A program made the position numbers and the translations under genes. The notes under the pieces were generated by a model. That model made no database searches. It was not told the DNA's origin and saw only the letters and a program-made list of their open reading frames with translations. From Peptococcaceae bacterium UBA4997 (GTDB taxonomy: Bacteria > Bacillota > Dehalobacteriia > UBA4068 > UBA4997), in contig DGYV01000020.1 of the NCBI GenBank assembly GCA_002398485.1, forward strand, positions 36,383 through 44,378: a stretch of 7,996 nt of DNA. Reading direction: 5' to 3'. Below are positions 1 to 5,819 of this stretch, one piece after another (positions within the stretch are counted from its first letter, which is position 1; each line of letters opens with the position of its first letter).

Positions 1-1
1 A

Positions 2-1750
2 AATGTGGTTTGCGGCTACCCCGGAACCCCCTCTTCGGAGGTTTTGGAAACTATAGCTAAAAACAATCCCGGGAATATTTATGTGGAATGGTCGGTAAAC
101 GAAAAGGTAGCTATGGAATTGGCGGCAGGCGCGGCATACAGTGGTGCCAGGGCGTTGGTTACCATGAAGCAGGTTGGCCTAAACGTAGCTTCCGACCCTT
201 TGATGAGTATAGCTTATGTTGGTGTAAAAGGCGGTATGGTAGTTCTGGCCGCGGATGATCCCGGGCCCATATCTTCACAAACAGAGCAGGATACCAGGCA
301 TTTTGCTAAATTTGCCAATTTGCCTGTTTTTGATCCTTCAACGCCTGAGGAAGCTTATGAAATGATGTTGGATGCCTTTGAATTATCAGAAAAAGCGGGC
401 TTGCCCGTTTTCATGCGCCCTACCACCCGTATTTGCCATGCCTGTTCGGTAGTGGATGTGGAGGAAATGAATTTTGAGCATAAGGCAGAGGGCTTTGTTA
501 AGGATAGCAAGTGGGTGATATTCCCTGCTTTATCTTACCGTAACCATATCAAAAACGAAGTTTTACAAAAGGAAATAGGACAAACTTTTGATCACAGTGT
601 TTATAATGAAATAGATGGTAAGGGCAACATAGGTATAGTTGCGGGCGGAGTTAGCGTTGCATATGCTAAAGAAGCCTTAGCTGATTTGGGTTTGACAACA
701 AGGGTAAAATTCCTAAAGCTGGGCAACCCTTATCCCTTTCCCGAGGGCATAGCCGAATATTTCTTAAAAGGGCTGGATAATGTATTGGTACTAGAGGAGT
801 TGGATGCCTTTTTGGAGGATGAATTGCTTAGGCTTTGCGGTAAACGCCATCTTAATGTAGATGTTTTCGGTAAAAATACAGGCCATATGCCTGTGGCAGG
901 GGAAAATTCTTTAGCCATAGTAAAAGCCGCTATTGCCGGATTTGCGGGCATTGAGCTGCCCAAGCAGGAAGAGCTTGTATTACCGGCTTTGCCTGTGCGT
1001 CCGCCTGTTTTATGCGCGGGTTGCCCGCACAGGGGTGCTTTTTATGCTGTAAAAAAAGCCATGCAGGGTACAAGTGCCGTTTTTACAGGTGATATAGGCT
1101 GTTATACCTTGGGTAATGCCAAACCGCTGGATATGGTGGATACCTGCCTGTGTATGGGTGCGGGCATTACAGTGGCACAGGGTATAGCAAGGGCGAAAAA
1201 CCCTGCCAAGCATATAGCCTTTATCGGTGATTCTACGTTTTTTCATTCAGGGATAACGGGGCTTATCAATGCTGCTTATAATAAAACAGATATAACAGTG
1301 GTTATTTTGGATAATTCTACCACAGCTATGACAGGCCATCAGCCGCACCCCGGCATAGGGCGTACCATGATGGGTGAAATCAGTGCCAAAATCGATTTAA
1401 AAGCACTGGTTAGTGCTTCGGGTATTCAAAAAACCTTTGAATTGGACCCCTTTGATTTGGAAAAAGCCTTGCCTGCTATCAGGGAAGCTGTGAATTATGA
1501 AGGGCCGTCGGTGATAATTTTCAAGGCTCCCTGTATTGTGCTTTTTAAACCTGCAAAAATTTATAAAATAAATAATAAATGCACTAAATGCCAAAAATGT
1601 ATTCGGGAGCTGGGCTGCCCCGCTATTACTTTTGATGCGGTAGCCAAAACAGTGCAAATAGAGCCTACCTTATGTTATGGCTGTGATTTATGTGCTCAGG
1701 TATGCCCGGTGGATGCTATTGAAGTTGCAGGGGGTGAAGCCAATGCTTAA
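2..1750 (+). CDS. iorA: Indolepyruvate ferredoxin oxidoreductase, alpha subunit (5'-truncated)
   Basis: This cytoplasmic subunit, with IorB, oxidatively decarboxylates arylpyruvates (indolepyruvate, phenylpyruvate, hydroxyphenylpyruvate) to arylacetyl-CoA, CO2 and reduced ferredoxin. The frame is open from base 2 and already encodes the conserved GYPGTPSSE motif. The family normally has roughly 15-20 residues before it, so the true start lies left of the window and the GTG at 5 is probably internal. Counting from that GTG, Glu33 (SVNEK) is the likely thiamine-activating glutamate, and CAGCPHRG lies at 337-344. The thiamine diphosphate/Mg segment runs from GDSTFFHSG (408-416) to ILDNSTT (434-440). 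The C-terminal domain carries two Fe-S motifs: C526, C529, C532, C538 followed by P, and C557, C560, C563, C567 followed by P. The second is a classic 4Fe-4S ferredoxin pattern. The stop overlaps the start of iorB. Family assignment is firm; substrate range is inferred. Confidence 0.95.
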   Translation, partial: NVVCGYPGTPSSEVLETIAKNNPGNIYVEWSVNEKVAMELAAGAAYSGARALVTMKQVGLNVASDPLMSIAYVGVKGGMVVLAADDPGPISSQTEQDTRHFAKFANLPVFDPSTPEEAYEMMLDAFELSEKAGLPVFMRPTTRICHACSVVDVEEMNFEHKAEGFVKDSKWVIFPALSYRNHIKNEVLQKEIGQTFDHSVYNEIDGKGNIGIVAGGVSVAYAKEALADLGLTTRVKFLKLGNPYPFPEGIAEYFLKGLDNVLVLEELDAFLEDELLRLCGKRHLNVDVFGKNTGHMPVAGENSLAIVKAAIAGFAGIELPKQEELVLPALPVRPPVLCAGCPHRGAFYAVKKAMQGTSAVFTGDIGCYTLGNAKPLDMVDTCLCMGAGITVAQGIARAKNPAKHIAFIGDSTFFHSGITGLINAAYNKTDITVVILDNSTTAMTGHQPHPGIGRTMMGEISAKIDLKALVSASGIQKTFELDPFDLEKALPAIREAVNYEGPSVIIFKAPCIVLFKPAKIYKINNKCTKCQKCIRELGCPAITFDAVAKTVQIEPTLCYGCDLCAQVCPVDAIEVAGGEANA

Positions 1751-2324
1751 TAAAAAGGGTTTTGATATTTTGATTACGGGCGTTGGTGGACAGGGTACGG
1801 TGCTTGCCAGCAGGCTTTTGGCGGCGGCAGCCATGGAGCAGGGTTATTTTGTACGTACCAGCGAAACCATTGGTATGGCACAGCGTGGCGGTTCGGTTAC
1901 CAGCCATGTGCGTATAGGCTCTAAGGAAAAATCTCCTTTGATTCCCGTTGGCGGTGCTGATCTGTTGATAGCTTTCGAGCCGGCAGAGGCGGTAAGGAGC
2001 TTGCCTTTATTAAAGAAAAATGCCAAATGCTTGGTAAACACCAAAGAAATCAAGCCCGCTTGTGCATCCGCTTATGATATGATGGAAATAACTGCTTTCC
2101 TGCAAAACAGGTATCCCAATGCGGTTTTGTTGGATGCGTACAGTTTAGCTATGCAAACAGGCTCTGTTAAAATACTTAATGTTTTGCTTTTGGGCGTTGC
2201 CTTTGCGGAAAATATGGTGCCGTTGGCGCAGGAGGTTTTTGTTTCAGCAATGTTGAAACATTTACCGGCCAAATTTGCCGAAATCAACAAGGCAGCTTTT
2301 GAATTAGGGCTGCACTATAAATAA
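1743..2324 (+). CDS. iorB: Indolepyruvate ferredoxin oxidoreductase, beta subunit
   Basis: This is the small partner of IorA, belonging to the gamma-type domain of 2-oxoacid:ferredoxin oxidoreductases, which contributes to CoA and substrate handling in the IorAB complex. The 193-residue product matches the usual length of about 190-200. Near the N-terminus is the glycine-rich GVGGQG (13-18), followed by SETIGMAQRGG (40-50), both hallmarks of the family. The frame is open further upstream, to about 1677, but ATG 1743 is chosen. It puts the GVGGQG strand at the usual distance from the N-terminus and is preceded by a purine-rich AGGGGGTGA site at 1729-1737. The ATG lies within the last codons of iorA (8-nt overlap), a typical translational-coupling arrangement for subunits of one enzyme. 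No truncation or frameshift is visible. Confidence 0.95.
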   Translation: MLNKKGFDILITGVGGQGTVLASRLLAAAAMEQGYFVRTSETIGMAQRGGSVTSHVRIGSKEKSPLIPVGGADLLIAFEPAEAVRSLPLLKKNAKCLVNTKEIKPACASAYDMMEITAFLQNRYPNAVLLDAYSLAMQTGSVKILNVLLLGVAFAENMVPLAQEVFVSAMLKHLPAKFAEINKAAFELGLHYK

Positions 2325-2338
2325 GCAGTAAAGAGAAT

Positions 2339-2345
2339 AGGAGAG
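2339..2345 (+). promoter_or_regulatory. Ribosome binding site of the CoA ligase gene
   Basis: AGGAGAG lies 6 nt before ATG 2352, close to the consensus Shine-Dalgarno sequence. With only 27 nt between the iorB stop and this ATG, it supports translation from a shared ior mRNA rather than a separate promoter. Confidence 0.75.
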
Positions 2346-2351
2346 AAGAGC

Positions 2352-3584
2352 ATGAGAGAACAGGATTTTAGGCTTATCCAAAGCCAATTGCAAAAGGTTT
2401 ATAATAACAGTGCTTTTTATGCCAAAAAATATAAAGAGGTAGGTTTGGAGCCTCAGGATATTAAAACCGAGGCGGATTTTACTAAAATACCTTTTACCTC
2501 AAAGGCAGATCTGCGCAGTGCTTACCCTTTGGGTTTGCAGGCTTCTCCCGATGAGGAGATAGTTCGTATCCATTCCTCTTCGGGTACTACGGGCCAGCCT
2601 GTTATCATACCCTATACCCAAAAGGATGTTGACGACTGGGAGCTTTTGATGGCGCGCTGCATGAATACGGCAGGCCTGACCCCTTTGGATAGGGGGCAGA
2701 TAACCCCCGGTTACGGCTTATGGACGGCGGGCATAGGTTTTCAGGCAGGTGTGGAAAAAATTTCCGCCATGGCTATACCAATGGGTCCGGGCAATACAGA
2801 AAAACAATTGGAAATGATGGTAAATTTAAAATCCACTGTTCTTATATCAACTTCTTCTTATGCCTTGCTTTTAGCCGAACAGGTTGCGCAAAGGGATATA
2901 AAGGATAAAATATGCCTTAAGAAAGGTATCATCGGCTCTGAACGCTGGAGTTCCAAAATGCGTCAGCGCATTTGCAATGAGCTGGATATAGAGGCTTTCG
3001 ATATTTACGGGCTTACGGAAGTTTACGGCCCGGGTATTTCTATAGATTGTACTCAACACAACGGCCTGCATTATTGGGACGACTATCTTTATTTTGAAAT
3101 CATCGATCCCAATACGGCTGAAGTATTGCCTATGGGTGAGGAAGGTGAATTGGTAATTACCACGCTCAAAAAAGAAGGTGCTCCCCTTATCCGCTACCGT
3201 ACCAGGGACATCACCAGGCTTATCCCGGGCGAATGTGCCTGTGGCATGAAGTATCCGCGCCATGATCTTATCAAAGGCCGCAGTGATGATATGATAAAAA
3301 TAAAAGGCGTAAACATATTCCCCACCCAAATAGATGAAGTTTTGCAGGCGGTAGAAGGTGTAAGCAGCGAATACAGGGTAGAAATAAACCGTGAGGACGG
3401 CAAAGATATAATGCTGCTTATTTTTGAAGCGGAAGTGTTGGATAGGGCTATGCTGTTGATGGAAAAAGTTTCCGAAACTTTTAAGAGGAAAATAGGTATT
3501 ACCATTGCAACCAGAGCTGTGGCGATAGGGGACCTGCCGAGAAGTGAAAAGAAAACCAAAAGGATCATTGATAACCGTTATTAA
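2352..3584 (+). CDS. paaK: Phenylacetate-CoA ligase family (AMP-forming) aryl-CoA ligase
   Basis: This cytoplasmic adenylate-forming enzyme converts an arylacetate (phenylacetate, indoleacetate or similar) plus ATP and CoA to the aryl-CoA, AMP and pyrophosphate. The 410-residue product is close to the family's usual 420-440. Visible motifs are the phosphate-binding loop SSSGTTG (75-81), the adenine/acid-binding segment YGLTEVYGPG (219-228), RYRTRD (281-286) and the hinge region GRSDDMIKIKG (309-319). Near the C-terminus LPRSEKKTKR (395-404) holds the candidate catalytic lysine. It is the third gene of the ior operon, so its likely role is linking free arylacetates to the IorAB reaction. It could feed arylacetyl-CoA to IorAB for reductive carboxylation or act on the acyl-CoA that IorAB makes. 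Exact substrate and direction are inferred. Family confidence is high; the symbol is used in the broad family sense. Confidence 0.9.
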   Translation: MREQDFRLIQSQLQKVYNNSAFYAKKYKEVGLEPQDIKTEADFTKIPFTSKADLRSAYPLGLQASPDEEIVRIHSSSGTTGQPVIIPYTQKDVDDWELLMARCMNTAGLTPLDRGQITPGYGLWTAGIGFQAGVEKISAMAIPMGPGNTEKQLEMMVNLKSTVLISTSSYALLLAEQVAQRDIKDKICLKKGIIGSERWSSKMRQRICNELDIEAFDIYGLTEVYGPGISIDCTQHNGLHYWDDYLYFEIIDPNTAEVLPMGEEGELVITTLKKEGAPLIRYRTRDITRLIPGECACGMKYPRHDLIKGRSDDMIKIKGVNIFPTQIDEVLQAVEGVSSEYRVEINREDGKDIMLLIFEAEVLDRAMLLMEKVSETFKRKIGITIATRAVAIGDLPRSEKKTKRIIDNRY

Positions 3585-3630
3585 ACAAAAAGGCAGAGGC
3601 AGCTTAAGGTGCTTCTGCTTTGTTGCTATT
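3584..3630 (+). terminator. Possible intrinsic terminator after the ior-paaK operon
   Basis: GCAGAGGC (3593-3600) pairs with GCTTCTGC (3611-3618), with one G-U pair across a 10-nt loop. The stem can extend by pairing AACAAA (3584-3589) with TTTGTT (3619-3624) if three bases bulge. The downstream side is T-rich (TTTGTTGCTATTTTGAG) but lacks a clean T run, so termination may be partial. It sits exactly between two genes of different function. Confidence 0.5.
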
Positions 3631-3690
3631 TTGAGCTTTTTAGCAGGAAAAACTTTGTATTCAAAGAAACTATAAAGCAGGAAAAAGCAA

Positions 3691-3697
3691 GGGGTGA
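3691..3697 (+). promoter_or_regulatory. Ribosome binding site that sets the GTG start of the regulator
   Basis: GGGGTGA, extended on the left to AAGGGGTGA, ends 4 nt before GTG 3702. No comparable purine block precedes the upstream GTG at 3609. The site is the main reason for starting the PocR/AraC protein at 3702. Confidence 0.65.
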
Positions 3698-3701
3698 AAT
3701 T

Positions 3702-5009
3702 GTGCGAGACCAAGATTTATTGCAGCTTGAAGGTGAATTGAATATGCAGGAAGTGGCAGAGCTTGCAAGTATTTTTATGCTTTCCTCCGAAGTGAATTGC
3801 CAGGTAGTGGATTACCAAAGCCGCCATGGCAAACTGGTGGAAAATATAGGTGAAGGATGTAATTTTTGTAAAAAACTGCGCACACTGCTTCCTGAACTGC
3901 CCAGTCAATGCGAACACGCCATGTCTTATGGCGGTTATCAGGCGGAGCGGTTCGGCGGTAAATATATTTTCTTTTGTCCTATCGGTCTTACGCACTTTGC
4001 TTCACCCATCCAGCGGGAAGGTAAACTCAAGGCCGCACTTTTGGGCGGGCCCGTATTGATGGTGGATAAAGAAGAATTTGTGCTGGAGGATATAATAGCC
4101 AAATATGGTTTGGCGGCAAAAAATCTGCAAACTATTTTGGGCTGGCTTAAGGATGTACCCGTAAAAAGCCCGGAAACCGTTAAAGCCTTAAGCGATAGCC
4201 TGTTTATTTATGTTTGCTATTTGGGTTCGGATATGAAGGCAGCTTATAAAAAAACTCAAGGTAAAATCAACAGGCAAAACGATCTTTCCAATTATATACA
4301 TCAGCTAAAACAGGAGGAAAGGGAGGAAAACCCGCCCTATCCTTTGGCTAAGGAAAGGGATTTATTGAATGCCATTGCCGAAGGCAATCAGGAGGAAGCC
4401 CAAAATGCCCTAAATGAAATTTTGGGTTATATTTTCTTTAGTTCGGGCGGGGAATTCCAGGTTATCCGTGCCAGGGCTTTAGAGCTTACGGTAATGCTTT
4501 CTCGTGCGGCTTTGGAAGGCGGTGCCGATACCGAGCAGATATTCGGTTTGAATTACCACTATTTGCAGGAGATATATGAAATAGATAATGTGGAGGATTT
4601 GGCGGATTGGCTTTCGCAGATAATGGTGCGCTTCAGCGAATGTGTGTTCAGTTTTGCAGATATAAAACATGCGGATATAATTTACAAAGCGGCCGATTAT
4701 GTAAAACGCCATTATATGGAAAAAATAACCCTGGAAAAGGTGGCGGCCTATGTTTACCTTAGCCCTTCCTATTTCAGCAAGATATTTGGTGAAGGTATGA
4801 ACTGTAAATTTAATAATTACTTGAACAGGGTACGTATCCAAAACGCTCAGCGCCTGCTTTTAGATGAAACCAAGTCGCTGGAGGAGGTTGCTTACCTGGT
4901 TGGTTATGAGGATCAAAGTTATTTTTCCAAGGTCTTCAAAAAAATAGTGGGCCAGCCGCCCAGGCGTTATAGGGAAACCCAGCTTACAAATGTAAATAAG
5001 ATGGTTTAG
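3702..5009 (+). CDS. PocR-sensor / AraC-family transcriptional regulator
   Basis: This is a cytoplasmic DNA-binding regulator of 435 residues from GTG 3702. The open frame runs back to 3609, but those 31 codons overlap the hairpin region and lack a Shine-Dalgarno site. Residues about 5-170 resemble the PocR ligand-binding domain, with C53, C56, C70, H72 and C92, and the segment FFCPIGLTHFASPI (90-103). A mostly helical linker (about 175-320) follows. The C-terminus (about 323-425) is an AraC-type domain with two helix-turn-helices, LEKVAAYVYLSPSYFSKIF (344-362) and LEEVAYLVGYEDQSYFSKVF (393-412). Salmonella PocR controls propanediol use and cobalamin synthesis, and PocR domains are thought to bind small organic ligands. 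Here the gene lies directly before a corrinoid-protein operon, which it probably controls; that is inference. It probably has its own promoter, but I see no convincing -35/-10 pair in 3585-3701. Confidence 0.88.
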   Translation: MRDQDLLQLEGELNMQEVAELASIFMLSSEVNCQVVDYQSRHGKLVENIGEGCNFCKKLRTLLPELPSQCEHAMSYGGYQAERFGGKYIFFCPIGLTHFASPIQREGKLKAALLGGPVLMVDKEEFVLEDIIAKYGLAAKNLQTILGWLKDVPVKSPETVKALSDSLFIYVCYLGSDMKAAYKKTQGKINRQNDLSNYIHQLKQEEREENPPYPLAKERDLLNAIAEGNQEEAQNALNEILGYIFFSSGGEFQVIRARALELTVMLSRAALEGGADTEQIFGLNYHYLQEIYEIDNVEDLADWLSQIMVRFSECVFSFADIKHADIIYKAADYVKRHYMEKITLEKVAAYVYLSPSYFSKIFGEGMNCKFNNYLNRVRIQNAQRLLLDETKSLEEVAYLVGYEDQSYFSKVFKKIVGQPPRRYRETQLTNVNKMV

Positions 5010-5040
5010 TTTTAATAAAAAATACTAAAACGGAAAATAT

Positions 5041-5070
5041 TTGTTAAAAGAAGAAGTAAGCTTGTATAAG
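5041..5070 (+). promoter_or_regulatory. Candidate vegetative promoter of the corrinoid-protein operon
   Basis: TTGTTA (5041-5046) and TATAAG (5065-5070) are separated by 18 nt. They match the housekeeping -35 and -10 consensus at 4/6 and 5/6 positions. Transcription would begin near 5077, leaving a leader of roughly 70 nt before ATG 5145. AT-rich spacers produce such matches by chance, so confidence is moderate. Confidence 0.42.
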
Positions 5071-5096
5071 TAAAAGATCCCAAAGTATTTAATTGG

Positions 5097-5116
5097 ATAA
5101 AACAAATTGGTTTTAT
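5097..5116 (+). repeat. Perfect 7-bp inverted repeat in the corrinoid operon leader
   Basis: ATAAAAC (5097-5103) and GTTTTAT (5110-5116) are exact inverted copies around a 6-nt centre, AAATTG. A direct repeat AATTGG (5091-5096 and 5105-5110, 14 nt apart) overlaps it. The element lies between the candidate promoter and the ribosome binding site. It could be an mRNA hairpin or part of a regulator site; function is not shown. Confidence 0.4.
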
Positions 5117-5130
5117 GGATAAGGAGCAAG

Positions 5131-5137
5131 AAGGTGG
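5131..5137 (+). promoter_or_regulatory. Ribosome binding site that sets the corrinoid-protein start
   Basis: AAGGTGG ends 7 nt before ATG 5145. The in-frame ATG at 5115, ten codons earlier, has no purine-rich site, so 5145 is preferred. Confidence 0.65.
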
Positions 5138-5144
5138 ATGCATT

Positions 5145-5813
5145 ATGACTATATTGGCAGGTATACGGCAATACTTGGAGCAAGGCAATGCCAAAGGGGT
5201 AAAAAGCATGGTCAATCTTGCTTTGCGGGAAGGCATGGTTCCGGAAGATATTTTGGAGCAGGGGCTTATCCAAGGCATGTCCGATTTCGGGCAAAAATTC
5301 CGCAGGAACGAGGTTTTTGTGCCCGAAGTATTAATAGCGGCACGTGCTATGTCGGCGGGTGTGGAACTTTTGCACGAACCGTTGAGCGCAAATAAAAAAA
5401 GGGCAGAAGGTAAAGTGGTGCTGGGCACCGTAGCGGGGGATCTGCATGATATAGGCAAAAATTTGGTTAAATTAATGCTTACAAGCCATGGCATAAAGGT
5501 CATTGATTTAGGTGCGGATGTACCTACAAATACTTTTATTTCCGCGGTTTTTCAGCACTGCCCCGATGCTTTGGCTTTATCTGCCCTGCTTACCACTACC
5601 TTAAAGGAAATGGAAAAAGTGGTAAAGGCGTTGGAAGACACAGGTTTACGCAGCCAGGTAAAGGTAATGGTGGGCGGAGCGCCCGTAACAGAGGCTTATG
5701 CGAAAAGGATAGGTGCCGATTATTATGGTAAAGATGCTTTTGTGGGAGCGGCTTATATAATGGATTTGCTTTCCTCGCGGCATGAATCTAAAAAAACTGC
5801 AGGCAATAGTTAA
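5145..5813 (+). CDS. Corrinoid (cobalamin-binding) methyl-carrier protein, MttC/MtbC type
   Basis: Proteins of this family carry a methyl group on a bound corrinoid between a substrate:corrinoid methyltransferase and a second methyltransferase acting on a C1 acceptor. They act in the cytoplasm. The 222-residue product from ATG 5145 has the typical two-part layout. Residues about 1-85 form the helical cap domain, with LEQGLIQGMSDFGQKF and FVPEVLIAARAM. Residues about 88-210 form the B12-binding Rossmann domain. The signature DLHDIG (99-104) places His101 as the lower axial cobalt ligand, and GADVP, SALLTTT (about 146-152) and VGGAPV (about 176-181) complete the site. The length matches free-standing methylamine or methanol corrinoid proteins. 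No MttB, MtaB, MtbB or uroporphyrinogen-decarboxylase-like methyltransferase is next to it here, so the substrate is unknown. It follows a PocR/AraC regulator and precedes a dipeptidase gene by 6 nt. Confidence 0.92.
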   Translation: MTILAGIRQYLEQGNAKGVKSMVNLALREGMVPEDILEQGLIQGMSDFGQKFRRNEVFVPEVLIAARAMSAGVELLHEPLSANKKRAEGKVVLGTVAGDLHDIGKNLVKLMLTSHGIKVIDLGADVPTNTFISAVFQHCPDALALSALLTTTLKEMEKVVKALEDTGLRSQVKVMVGGAPVTEAYAKRIGADYYGKDAFVGAAYIMDLLSSRHESKKTAGNS

Positions 5814-5819
5814 AAGGGG

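Noticed and set aside
3609..3701. Longer N-terminus of the PocR/AraC regulator from GTG 3609
   Set aside because: The 31 extra codons overlap the hairpin after the ligase gene, have no Shine-Dalgarno site and do not look like PocR sequence. GTG 3702 has a good site.
3625..3701. Possible promoter of the regulator (TTGAGC at 3631 or TATAAA at 3671)
   Set aside because: No partner element at suitable spacing gives a convincing match, so I do not call one.
2871..3713. A 280-codon open frame on the - strand opposite the CoA ligase gene
   Set aside because: It lies almost wholly antisense to a gene with clear motifs and resembles no known domain. Its composition (runs of F, Y, H) is what the antisense of a purine-rich coding strand gives.
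5007..5012. TAG stop of the regulator as a possible pyrrolysine codon, given the corrinoid/methylamine context
   Set aside because: The in-frame TAA comes two codons later (5013-5015), the protein is already complete at TAG, and no pyl gene or MttB-type protein is in the window.
5005..5029. Small inverted repeat TTTAGT/ACTAAA just after the regulator stop, considered as a terminator
   Set aside because: Only 6 AT-rich base pairs with a 13-nt loop and no following T run; too weak to call.
5138..5395. Overlapping 85-codon frame inside the corrinoid-protein gene
   Set aside because: It is a shifted frame within a gene with firm motifs and has no domain resemblance of its own.
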